Part shown: in pieces, positions 18,633-26,941 of the stretch | Numbering within the stretch: the first letter of the stretch is position 1 | Layout: each line of letters opens with the position of its first letter | Assembly (NCBI GenBank): GCA_030646715.1 | Contig: JAUSLJ010000008.1 | Span: 186,001-250,000, forward strand | Reading direction: 5' to 3' | DNA length: 64,000 nt | Origin: Agitococcus sp. | GTDB taxonomy: Bacteria; Pseudomonadota; Gammaproteobacteria; Pseudomonadales; Moraxellaceae | Program-made: the position numbers and the translations under genes | The notes under the pieces: generated by a model | Database searches by the model: none | Seen by the model: the letters and a program-made list of their open reading frames with translations, nothing else | Told to the model about the DNA's origin: nothing

Positions 18633-19829
18633 TCATAACACAAAGTTAGCTTTTAACTTGATTAATAATTTGCCGCCTACACCTTTCACCGTTGCTACTT
18701 CATCCCAACGAGCATAAGGACGTGCTTCAACAATCGCTTTAGCCACTGCCTTAGAAATCCCTTTCAGTTCCGTTAATTGCTCCTCAGTGACCACATTAAG
18801 AGATAAAACCATTTTGGGTGCTGGCTTAGCTTTTAATACCCGTGACGATGATTTTTTTGCAGGTTTCTCTACTTTTGGCTCGGCAGCAACAGAATCTGGC
18901 GTAATATCTTCTGGCTCTTGAATAATGTTTTTTTCTGCATCTTCGATAAATTGCTCGGCAGCCTCAACCATTGCAGACACCACAGAGCCGACTGTGTGGG
19001 CAACCGACTCTACAAATGGCGTAACCGCTTCGACAATTTCCTCTACTTTTTCCATTAAATCTAAAAGTGGATGCTCTTCAACAACAGTCGCCTCTACAGG
19101 CGCAGACACGTCGGGAGCAGCCGCTTGCCCAACCGCGTAATAATCACGAGTAATATAGCCACTGCTTGTCCATTCGCGCAGCATCAATACCAAATTATCA
19201 CCTATTGGCGCAGTGAGCTGCATATGAATCACTTTGTTTGACCATGACGTTTGGCCTAAAAGTGTACCGACTAACACACCGCCTTGTTGAACGCCGTTAA
19301 ATGAAGCACCTGTATAAGGCTGACTCAATGACCACAATTCGAGAGCTAATGTCCCGCTTAGGTTAGAAGCAATACGGGGATTTTCAATCTGCTCAATGGT
19401 AATGTCTGCGGCATTATGCTGGATATCAACGACAATTTTGCCATTCATTCGCGGCAGTATAAAAGCTTGTTGCTTGGTAAAGTTAACATAATCGAGTATT
19501 AAATCTTGCTCATTTAATGGACTAGCGACTAAAGCAAGCACCATAAAGTGGCTTGCGCGTCCTGCGGGCACATAGGCTTTGGCACATTCGCTAATATGAG
19601 TATCACTTGATAGTATGCCGCACGCAACTTCGGCAACCTTCACACCTTGTAGCAAACCACCCTCAAACGGGGTTGCGCTCGCCCATAACTGCAAAGATAC
19701 CGCACTTTCTGCACTAGCACTCACCGCAATATCGACTTCAAGCTGAACAGAATCACCTAAAAAGGTGTACGAATAATTTTTGCCAATAACCACAGAGGGC
19801 GAACGAGCAAATAATGGAGTAGTTAACAT
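18633..19829 (-). CDS. Two-repeat beta-domain protein with C-terminal helix-hairpin-helix
   Basis: A 398-residue protein of unknown role. Two related domains of about 110 residues fill the N-terminal 230 (compare LQLWASATPFEGGLLQGV near 46 with LELWSLSQPYTGASFNGV near 165; both continue into a V.AE/VGTL strand). A low-complexity acidic/hydrophobic stretch (about 235-325) follows, then a Lys/Pro-rich linker and a ComEA-like HhH pair (LNVVTEEQLTELKGISKAVA, partly shown; ending WDEVATVKGVGGKLLIKLKANFVL). HhH motifs bind DNA without sequence preference. There is no signal peptide, which separates it from ComEA. The combination is one I do not recognise. Confidence 0.7.
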   Translation of the reverse strand: MLTTPLFARSPSVVIGKNYSYTFLGDSVQLEVDIAVSASAESAVSLQLWASATPFEGGLLQGVKVAEVACGILSSDTHISECAKAYVPAGRASHFMVLALVASPLNEQDLILDYVNFTKQQAFILPRMNGKIVVDIQHNAADITIEQIENPRIASNLSGTLALELWSLSQPYTGASFNGVQQGGVLVGTLLGQTSWSNKVIHMQLTAPIGDNLVLMLREWTSSGYITRDYYAVGQAAAPDVSAPVEATVVEEHPLLDLMEKVEEIVEAVTPFVESVAHTVGSVVSAMVEAAEQFIEDAEKNIIQEPEDITPDSVAAEPKVEKPAKKSSSRVLKAKPAPKMVLSLNVVTEEQLTELKGISKAVAKAIVEARPYARWDEVATVKGVGGKLLIKLKANFVL

Positions 19830-19924
19830 AAAATCTAGGCTCTTAGAGGGTTAGAAAATTGTTGCATATTCTTATCTATTAATATGACGGTTTGGTTTAT
19901 ACAAAAAATATGCCATCTATTAAA

Positions 19925-20545
19925 CTAAGGTGACAACGCCACAAACTCAGCAACCACATCGCCTTTATCGTTCAAAAACTGTAAGTGTTTTTCAGGATTA
20001 GTCAAACGCCAAACTCTTAATTGCTGCAAGGCAGTAATCAGTTTTTTTTCCGTTTGTTGTGTCTCAGCACAGACAGAATTCGTACCTTGCACTTGAATGA
20101 ATTGCATTTTTTCGTTTTGACGATTATAGGCACCTGACATCACATTACAACCTGTCAGTCCTTGCATTTTACCGCCACTCATTCGCAAATAAGGCTGTCT
20201 TTTACTGGCGTTTGCAACCTTAATATCACCAATACTCACGAGCTGCCAATGCGCTCCTTCAGGTGCTGTCGGGGTAAACGAACCACCCGTGACCAAGCCT
20301 TGTGATGTGACCGTAGCCGGTGCTGAGTCGATAGAGAAGGCTTTTTGATGATGTTGAACATTAACTTTCATCACCGTGGCGGTGAACGTAGGAACTGTTG
20401 CTTTAATGGTACGAAACTTACCATCGGCTAACTTTACCTTCACCGCTGCATTGTCATTAACCGTAGATGCTTGGCATGCCATTAATGAGACGACCAAGCA
20501 GATGAGCGTTAAGCTTCTTTTTATGATGTACGGTTTCATTTTCAT
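19925..20545 (-). CDS. META/HslJ-domain lipoprotein
   Basis: A 206-residue putative lipoprotein with signal peptide and lipobox LVVSLMAC, so Cys24 would be lipidated. A META/HslJ-like domain occupies the C-terminal half: WQLVSIG, then GKMQGLTGCNVMSGAYN and the Cys-containing NSVCAETQQTEKKLI, both typical. Family members are linked to heat or novobiocin stress in E. coli. Its ATG overlaps the aceF stop (ATGA), so translation is coupled to the pyruvate dehydrogenase operon, an unusual partner. A second ATG two codons in is possible. Confidence 0.8.
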   Translation of the reverse strand: MKMKPYIIKRSLTLICLVVSLMACQASTVNDNAAVKVKLADGKFRTIKATVPTFTATVMKVNVQHHQKAFSIDSAPATVTSQGLVTGGSFTPTAPEGAHWQLVSIGDIKVANASKRQPYLRMSGGKMQGLTGCNVMSGAYNRQNEKMQFIQVQGTNSVCAETQQTEKKLITALQQLRVWRLTNPEKHLQFLNDKGDVVAEFVALSP

Positions 20546-21897
20546 AATAACACTCGTCGAATATCCGCCAAAACTTGCCCTAATGCAGTGATAAAACGCG
20601 CACCGTCCGCCCCATCAACAACACGATGATCGTATGATAACGACAGTGGCAATAATAAACGAGGGACAAAAGCTTTGCCATCCCATACAGGTTTTTGGCT
20701 GGCACGTGACACACCCAAAATTGCCACTTCTGGCCAATTGACGATGGGCGTAAATGCTGTACCACCAATGCCTCCCAGCGATGAAATACTAAAACTTGCT
20801 CCTTGCATTTCAGCTGGACTGAGTTTTTTATCCCGCGCTTTTGCTGACAATTCACCTAACTCTTTAGCAATGGCAGAAATAGATTTTTGATCAGCGTGAC
20901 GAATCACAGGCACGACCAAACCGTTAGGCGTATCAACGGCGACACCAATATGAATATAGTGTTTGAGAATAAGTTGCTCGCCATCTTTACTTAACGAAGC
21001 ATTAAATTTGGGATATTGCTTCAGTACATAAGCACTCGCTTTTACCAAAAAGCTTAATACCGTCAAACTGACGCCTTGTGCTTTCAGTGCGTCTTTTTGC
21101 GCAACTCTAAACGCTTCTAGTTCAGTGATGTCTGCTTCGTCAAATTGGGTCACATGGGGAATATGTAACCATGCGCGATGTAAATTTTGTGCCGATAACT
21201 TCTGAATTTTAGTCAGCGGTTTTAGCTCTATCTCACCCCATTTACTAAAATCTATTTCGGGTAAAGTAGGTAACCCACTGCTTGTTGAAGTCACAACGGT
21301 TGGTGTCATGACAGGTGCTGGCGTGGTTAAGACTTTTTTGACAAACGCGTGTACATCATCTTTGACGATTCGGCCTTTTGACGCTGTACCTTGCACTTGT
21401 TGTAAATCAACGCCCAATTCACGAGCTAATCGGCGTACTGCGGGGCCACAATGAATTAACGCTTTGGCTTGCGGTGGTGTCATTGTTTGGACTTCGGGGG
21501 CTGCTAAAGAAGACGACTTAGGACTAACAGTCTTATCAACTGCTACGTCTTTTTCTGCCTCCTTAACCACATCAACGACAGGCACAACAGGTTCATCCGC
21601 AGGGGTGAAAACCATCTCATGTTTGGCTTCAGCTTGTGTTTCCACTTCTGCTGTTGCTGCTGTTTCAGTCACCTCTACTTGCACCAAGACAGTGCCTTCG
21701 CTGACATTATCACCCAACTTTACTAAGATTTCTGTCACTACACCTGCCATCGGGCTGGGGACTTCCATACTGGCTTTGGCTGATTCTAACAACACGATAG
21801 GCGTATCAATCGCTAAGGTTTGGCCGACTTTGACTAAAATTTCAATCACTTCGGCACTGTCTGTGCCTAAATCTGGCGCGGGAATAATTTTCAACAT
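20542..21897 (-). CDS. aceF: Pyruvate dehydrogenase E2 (dihydrolipoyl acetyltransferase)
   Basis: A 451-residue E2 subunit that transfers acetyl groups to CoA. A single lipoyl domain (about 1-75, lipoyl Lys41 in ESAKASMEVPSP) is followed by a flexible Ala/Glu/Val linker, a peripheral-subunit-binding domain (PAVRRLARELGVDL to KDDVHAFVK, about 152-188) and the catalytic domain ending with SYDHRVVDGADGARF (His424, Asp428). E. coli AceF has three lipoyl domains; one is normal in several other gammaproteobacteria. It lies 14 bp after aceE. No lpd (E3) gene follows; it must be elsewhere. Confidence 0.96.
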   Translation of the reverse strand: MLKIIPAPDLGTDSAEVIEILVKVGQTLAIDTPIVLLESAKASMEVPSPMAGVVTEILVKLGDNVSEGTVLVQVEVTETAATAEVETQAEAKHEMVFTPADEPVVPVVDVVKEAEKDVAVDKTVSPKSSSLAAPEVQTMTPPQAKALIHCGPAVRRLARELGVDLQQVQGTASKGRIVKDDVHAFVKKVLTTPAPVMTPTVVTSTSSGLPTLPEIDFSKWGEIELKPLTKIQKLSAQNLHRAWLHIPHVTQFDEADITELEAFRVAQKDALKAQGVSLTVLSFLVKASAYVLKQYPKFNASLSKDGEQLILKHYIHIGVAVDTPNGLVVPVIRHADQKSISAIAKELGELSAKARDKKLSPAEMQGASFSISSLGGIGGTAFTPIVNWPEVAILGVSRASQKPVWDGKAFVPRLLLPLSLSYDHRVVDGADGARFITALGQVLADIRRVLL

Positions 21898-21911
21898 GGT
21901 ATTTTCCCTGC

Positions 21912-24575
21912 TTACACTAATGGGGCATACGGTTTTTCGGCATCAATCTCAAAACGCTCAATAGCATCTTGAACCAAACTACGGCCAATCACTCCATCAT
22001 CCGCTAAGGCATTTAGCGCAGCAATGGCAATAAAATAGCGGTTAACTTGAAAATGCTCACGGAGTTTTTCTCGACTATCCGAACGGCCAAAACCATCAGT
22101 TCCCAAAGCAATATAAGGCAAACCTGCGGGTAAAAATGCGCGCAATTGTTCAGCGACGATACGCATATAATCACTGGCTGCGACAATCGCGCCTTTAACT
22201 GCACGTAGCTGTTCAGTTACCCAAGCGATTTTTGCTGTTTCTAAGGGGTGTAAATGATTCCAATGCTGACACGCCAACGCCTCTTTGCGTAACTCATTAA
22301 AGCTAGTAACACTCCAAACAGAGGCACGAATACCATAGACATTTAATAACAACTCAGCGGCGGCTTCAACTTCGCGGAGAATCACGCCTGAGCCTAATAG
22401 TTGCACTTCTTCGCCAATACCTTCAGGTGCGGCTTTTAATAAATACATTCCTCGACGAATACCCTCTTCCACACCAACGGGCATAGCAGGATGAGGATAG
22501 TTTTCATTCATGGTGGTGAGATAGTAATAAACGCGTTCGTTTTCACCGTACATACGTCTTAAACCATCTTGAATAATCACGGCTAATTCGTAGCCATAAC
22601 AAGGGTCATAAGACACGCAATTGGGAATGGTACTGGCTAATAAATGTGAATGACCATCTTGATGCTGCAAGCCTTCACCGTTGAGCGTAGTTCGGCCACT
22701 CGTTGCACCAATCATAAAACCTTGTGCTTGAATGTCACCTGCCGCCCACGCCAAATCGCCAATCCGTTGAAAACCAAACATTGAGTAATAAATATAAAAC
22801 GGCAACATGGGGTGATTATTCATACAATACGACGTACCAACAGCAATCCACGCACTCATTGCCCCTGCTTCATTGATACCTTCTTCTAACATCCGTCCTT
22901 TTTTATCTTCCTTGTAATACATCATTTGTTCGGAGTCTTCGGGCGTGTATAACTGGCCAACGTGGGAATAAATGCCCATTTGCCTAAACATGCCTTCCAT
23001 ACCAAAGGTACGCGCTTCGTCAGGGACAATCGGCACGACACGATCACCCAAATCAGGCTGTTTAATGAGAATGTTTAATAAGCGCACAAAAGCCATTGTC
23101 GTCGAAATAGGACGTTCTGAGCCTTGTAACACGGCATCAAATACCGCCAATTCTGGAACAGCCAACGGCGTTTTATTGGCATGACGAACAGGTAAAAAGC
23201 CGCCTAATTTTTGCCGTTGCGCCATCATATAGCGCAATTCTGGACTGTTTTCGGCAGGACGATAAAACGGCACTTTCGCCAATTGTTCATCGGTAAACGG
23301 CATATCAAAACGGTCACGAAAACCTTTTAACGACGCAATATCCAGTTTTTTCAGTTGATGTGATTTGTTAATACCTTCGCCTGTGCCTGTGCCATAACCT
23401 TTCACTGTTTTGGCAAGAATCACGGTGGGCTGACCTTTATGAGTCATCGCTTTGGCATAGGCCGCATAGACTTTGTAAGGGTCATGACCTCCACGATTTA
23501 ATTGATAAATTTCTTCATCGCTTAAATGTTCAACCATCGCTTTTAATTCAGGATATTTACCAAAAAAATGCTGACGGGTAAAATCGCCACCATGGGTTTT
23601 GAAGGCTTGATATTCACCATCCACACACTCTTCCATCCGATGCTTTAATACGCCTGTGGTGTCTTGTGCTAATAACGGATCCCATTTACGCCCCCATACC
23701 ACTTTGATGACGTTCCAACCTGCGCCGCGAAATACCGACTCTAATTCTTGAATAATTTTGCCATTGCCACGCACAGGGCCATCTAAACGCTGCAAATTAC
23801 AGTTAATAACGAAGATTAAATTATCCAGTTTTTCTCGCCCCGCTAAGGCAATCGCACCTAAAGACTCTGGCTCGTCCATTTCACCATCACCCAAAAACGC
23901 CCACACTTTACGGTCTTGTTCAGGCATCAGTTCACGGTTGATGAGGTATTTCATGACGTGAGCTTGATAAATCGACATGATTGGCCCTAAACCCATTGAT
24001 ACCGTCGGAAACTGCCAATAATCAGGCATTAACCACGGATGCGGATAACTAGATAAGCCTTTGCCATCGACTTCACGGCGGAAGTTTTCTAATTGTTGTT
24101 CACTGATCCGCCCTTCTAAAAACGAACGGGCATAAATTCCTGGTGCAGAATGGCCTTGGTAATAAATTAAATCGCCACCAAACGTATCGGTAGGGGCGCG
24201 AAAAAAATGATTAAAACCCACATCATACAAGGTCGCACTGGAAGCAAACGTGGCAATATGACCGCCTAGTTCGTCATCGTTATCATTGGCACGCATCACC
24301 ATCGCCAAGGCATTCCAACGAATCAAAGAACGAATACGACGCTCCATATAAGGGTCGCCCGCCAACATTGACTCTTCATGTGGAGAAATGGTATTCAGAT
24401 AGGGGGTATTTAAACGAGATAACTGCACGCCGTAGCGATGGGCATGGGCATTTAAGACTTGTAGAATAAATTTAGCCCGCTCTGCACCTTCGCGCTCGAC
24501 AATCGCTGCAAACGCTTCTAACCACTCTTGAGTTTCGGTAGCATCCGCATCTTGATAAAAATTTTGCAGAGTCAT
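21912..24575 (-). CDS. aceE: Pyruvate dehydrogenase E1, homodimeric type
   Basis: An 887-residue thiamine-diphosphate-dependent E1 that decarboxylates pyruvate. Full family length. Marks: RRIRSLIRWNALAMV near residue 81, GHIATFASSATLYDVGFNHFF (part shown), the ThDP motif GDGEMDEPES ... NLIFVINCNLQRLDGPVRGN (in part), and TSGRTTLNGEGLQHQDGHS in the second half. AAGGA lies 8 bases before the ATG. It is the first gene of aceE-aceF-META lipoprotein. No pdhR-like regulator is adjacent. Confidence 0.97.
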   Translation of the reverse strand: MTLQNFYQDADATETQEWLEAFAAIVEREGAERAKFILQVLNAHAHRYGVQLSRLNTPYLNTISPHEESMLAGDPYMERRIRSLIRWNALAMVMRANDNDDELGGHIATFASSATLYDVGFNHFFRAPTDTFGGDLIYYQGHSAPGIYARSFLEGRISEQQLENFRREVDGKGLSSYPHPWLMPDYWQFPTVSMGLGPIMSIYQAHVMKYLINRELMPEQDRKVWAFLGDGEMDEPESLGAIALAGREKLDNLIFVINCNLQRLDGPVRGNGKIIQELESVFRGAGWNVIKVVWGRKWDPLLAQDTTGVLKHRMEECVDGEYQAFKTHGGDFTRQHFFGKYPELKAMVEHLSDEEIYQLNRGGHDPYKVYAAYAKAMTHKGQPTVILAKTVKGYGTGTGEGINKSHQLKKLDIASLKGFRDRFDMPFTDEQLAKVPFYRPAENSPELRYMMAQRQKLGGFLPVRHANKTPLAVPELAVFDAVLQGSERPISTTMAFVRLLNILIKQPDLGDRVVPIVPDEARTFGMEGMFRQMGIYSHVGQLYTPEDSEQMMYYKEDKKGRMLEEGINEAGAMSAWIAVGTSYCMNNHPMLPFYIYYSMFGFQRIGDLAWAAGDIQAQGFMIGATSGRTTLNGEGLQHQDGHSHLLASTIPNCVSYDPCYGYELAVIIQDGLRRMYGENERVYYYLTTMNENYPHPAMPVGVEEGIRRGMYLLKAAPEGIGEEVQLLGSGVILREVEAAAELLLNVYGIRASVWSVTSFNELRKEALACQHWNHLHPLETAKIAWVTEQLRAVKGAIVAASDYMRIVAEQLRAFLPAGLPYIALGTDGFGRSDSREKLREHFQVNRYFIAIAALNALADDGVIGRSLVQDAIERFEIDAEKPYAPLV

Positions 24576-24698
24576 ACGCCGCTTCCTTAATAGTATTCAT
24601 AATTTATGGTGGGTGTTATAACGTTAAATTCGTTATTTAGGCAATGTTATTAAAGCAAAAGAGCCACTTTAATTGTGGTTCACGTTATAGAGAAGTGT

Positions 24699-25505
24699 AT
24701 GAAAAAGACATTCATCATCAGCTGTTTTGGCATTTTTTCTAGTATTTCGAGTCATAGCTCTGCTCAAAACAGTGTTTTTGTCGGCGCAGGCATTCAAGAC
24801 TATAGCCTTACCGAAAAAGATCTTTATACGGGTCAACGACTCGTTAAAGAGCAAGGCACAATTCCAACGATAATTTACGGTTTAGATTGGCTAATTAATC
24901 AAAAATTCCATTTACAAGGGCAAATTCAACAAAGTTATGGTGTTATGCCTTACGATGGACAAACACAATCGGGTATTCCACACCAAACTGAAACCACTCA
25001 CTTTTTAACACAGGGAATGGCATCTATCGGTTTTTTACCAATTAAAGAAAGTGAAATTTATTTAGGACTGCACGGACAAGAAAATATTCGGAATGTTGCC
25101 AATAACAACAATGTTTATGGCGCAACAGAAACCTATGATGAGTTTTTTTTAAAAGTAGGTTTACGCCAACAACTAATCAAAACGACCCAGCAACAATTGC
25201 ATATCTGGGGTGAATTACACACACTGCTCTATGCCCAATCTATGGTTGATGCGCGAACCAGTGATGATGTCACTCTTGAGTTAAAAAAAGGCAAGGCACA
25301 AGCATGGGGTTTCGATTATTTATATCATTACAACCATAAAACAGATTGGTTTGTTAAAGGCATTTCTTTTAGCCATCACTATCAGGAAAGTACCCTCGCG
25401 GACAAAACTATTTACGGCCAGCCGACCAACTATTATTTATATCAACCACCGATTTACTTTAAACAGCACAGTCTTTACGCAGGTTTATCATGGCGATTTG
25501 ATTAG
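24699..25505 (+). CDS. Putative outer-membrane beta-barrel protein
   Basis: A 268-residue protein from ATG 24699 (the open frame begins at 24675 but the signal peptide MKKTFIISCFGIFSSISSHSSAQ starts here; it is cut after SSAQ). Alternating hydrophobic strands and a terminal aromatic-rich strand (LYAGLSWRFD) point to a small barrel. I recognise no family. It ends 3 bp before convergent ampE. Confidence 0.65.
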   Translation: MKKTFIISCFGIFSSISSHSSAQNSVFVGAGIQDYSLTEKDLYTGQRLVKEQGTIPTIIYGLDWLINQKFHLQGQIQQSYGVMPYDGQTQSGIPHQTETTHFLTQGMASIGFLPIKESEIYLGLHGQENIRNVANNNNVYGATETYDEFFLKVGLRQQLIKTTQQQLHIWGELHTLLYAQSMVDARTSDDVTLELKKGKAQAWGFDYLYHYNHKTDWFVKGISFSHHYQESTLADKTIYGQPTNYYLYQPPIYFKQHSLYAGLSWRFD

Positions 25506-25508
25506 TGT

Positions 25509-26327
25509 CTATAAAACAACGTGTAGAGCAAAAAGCACCACCCAAATAAACATACTGCGATAACATAAAGACTCATAGGCTGCCAACATTCGCACCAATG
25601 CCATAGGTAATGTTGGGGTCAAAACTTGCCCATGTTCAAGGGGAACTGCTTTTTCTGCGGCGACATCGACAAATTCAACGACCGACAAGTCAAAATTACG
25701 AATATTATCTAACCAGTAACGCCATGTTTCGACAAACTGCCCTACTAACGCAAACGATAAAGCCAATAAACGACTGGGTAGCCAATCAAAAAATCTCATT
25801 AGACTTTTGGCTCGCTCCGCAACATCAGTGACTCCTACTTGTTCAGCAGATAAACGCAAACCGTAATAAATGAGAATGACGACTACACCCGTTGTATCCA
25901 GCAACAAAAACCAAAATAAAGGGGTAAATACTTCTTGTAAACAGACCGTGACTAACTGCAAACGAGCTTGTTTAAGTTGTAGCTCTGGCTCATCTACCAT
26001 TGCTGCATCTGACCATTGCTGACGGTAACTTAGTAAAATAGAAGGTAACCGACGATCAATAAATATCGGTACCAACACCACTAAAATCAACAAATAGGTC
26101 CACAAACCAAACGTAGAATTACTGGCGATCACTAATAATAATGAGAGGATTAAAGCAGGTGTTACCACGATTAACGCCAAAACGGCATCAACAGAGATGG
26201 CTTTACCCTGCTTATGTTGCAAAATACGGTCACGCCATTGGCGCAAAGGCTGAGTTAAAATCAGACGCAGCTCTTCGACAATCAACTCTCGACACACCAA
26301 TATTACTAAGACCAGCAGTAATTTCAT
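25509..26327 (-). CDS. ampE: AmpE-like inner-membrane protein
   Basis: A 272-residue polytopic membrane protein with hydrophobic segments near 1-15, 48-68, 70-90, 140-160 and 250-270. Similar in size and position to AmpE, encoded with ampD in many gammaproteobacteria and related to CobD-type membrane proteins. The internal AERAKSLMRFFDWLPSRLLAL is typical of the family (the end of this motif shown in part). It starts 10 bp after ampD with AAGG 7 bases before the ATG. The role in beta-lactamase signalling is not understood. Confidence 0.85.
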   Translation of the reverse strand: MKLLLVLVILVCRELIVEELRLILTQPLRQWRDRILQHKQGKAISVDAVLALIVVTPALILSLLLVIASNSTFGLWTYLLILVVLVPIFIDRRLPSILLSYRQQWSDAAMVDEPELQLKQARLQLVTVCLQEVFTPLFWFLLLDTTGVVVILIYYGLRLSAEQVGVTDVAERAKSLMRFFDWLPSRLLALSFALVGQFVETWRYWLDNIRNFDLSVVEFVDVAAEKAVPLEHGQVLTPTLPMALVRMLAAYESLCYRSMFIWVVLFALHVVL

Positions 26328-26337
26328 GACCCAGCCT

Positions 26338-26895
26338 TCATTTATCTACCTGTAGGGAGAGATGATACCTGAAATTTTGCCAATCAAAGGCATCGCCTGG
26401 GTCTGTTTTACGTATCGGTGCTATGTCGGAATGGCCAGTAATATGGTTTTCTATGGCAGGATAGGTTTGTTGTAAGGTATCAACAATACGGCCAAGCTGT
26501 TGATATTGAACCTCTTCATAAGGAATATCATCACTGCCTTCTAGCTCAATGCCAATAGAAAAGTCGTTACAATTTACTTGGCCTAAATAGCTTGATTGCC
26601 CTGCGTGCCACGCGCGCGCCAAGAACGAAACAAATTGAATAATTTCACCATCACGACGAATGAGTAAATGAGCTGAAACTTTTAAATGGGCTATCTCAGC
26701 AAAATAGGGATGCTCTAGAGGATTAAGGCAATTGGTAAATAACTGTTCAATGTATTCGCCACCAAACTGTTGAGGCGGCAAACTGATATTATGAACAACG
26801 ACTAAAGAAATTGGTATTTCTGGTCGCTGATTGAAGTTAGGCGAGGGACAACGGCGAGCCACGTCCAGCCAACCGTCGTCATTCACTCGCATCAT
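26338..26895 (-). CDS. ampD: 1,6-anhydro-N-acetylmuramyl-L-alanine amidase
   Basis: A 185-residue cytosolic zinc amidase. Zinc ligands are His35 in VVVHNISLPP, the His of ITGHSDIAPIRKTDPGDAFDW and its following Asp. The conserved RAWHAGQSSY and NDFSIGIELEGSDD are seen. It removes the peptide from anhydromuropeptides in the cytosol, the compounds imported by AmpG. First gene of ampD-ampE. Two adjacent ATG codons (26895 and 26892) make the start ambiguous by one residue. Confidence 0.96.
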   Translation of the reverse strand: MMRVNDDGWLDVARRCPSPNFNQRPEIPISLVVVHNISLPPQQFGGEYIEQLFTNCLNPLEHPYFAEIAHLKVSAHLLIRRDGEIIQFVSFLARAWHAGQSSYLGQVNCNDFSIGIELEGSDDIPYEEVQYQQLGRIVDTLQQTYPAIENHITGHSDIAPIRKTDPGDAFDWQNFRYHLSLQVDK

Positions 26896-26941
26896 ACACC
26901 TGTGTGATTCTGTGTGAAAATATTACGCCCTGCCAATCGAC

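Noticed and set aside
20542-24575. Possible lpd gene in the aceE-aceF operon
   Set aside because: The gene following aceF is a lipoprotein without flavoprotein motifs; no E3 gene is present here.
24669-24854. Minus-strand frame over the start of the outer-membrane protein gene
   Set aside because: The plus-strand gene has a signal peptide and barrel pattern, whereas the opposite frame has no support.
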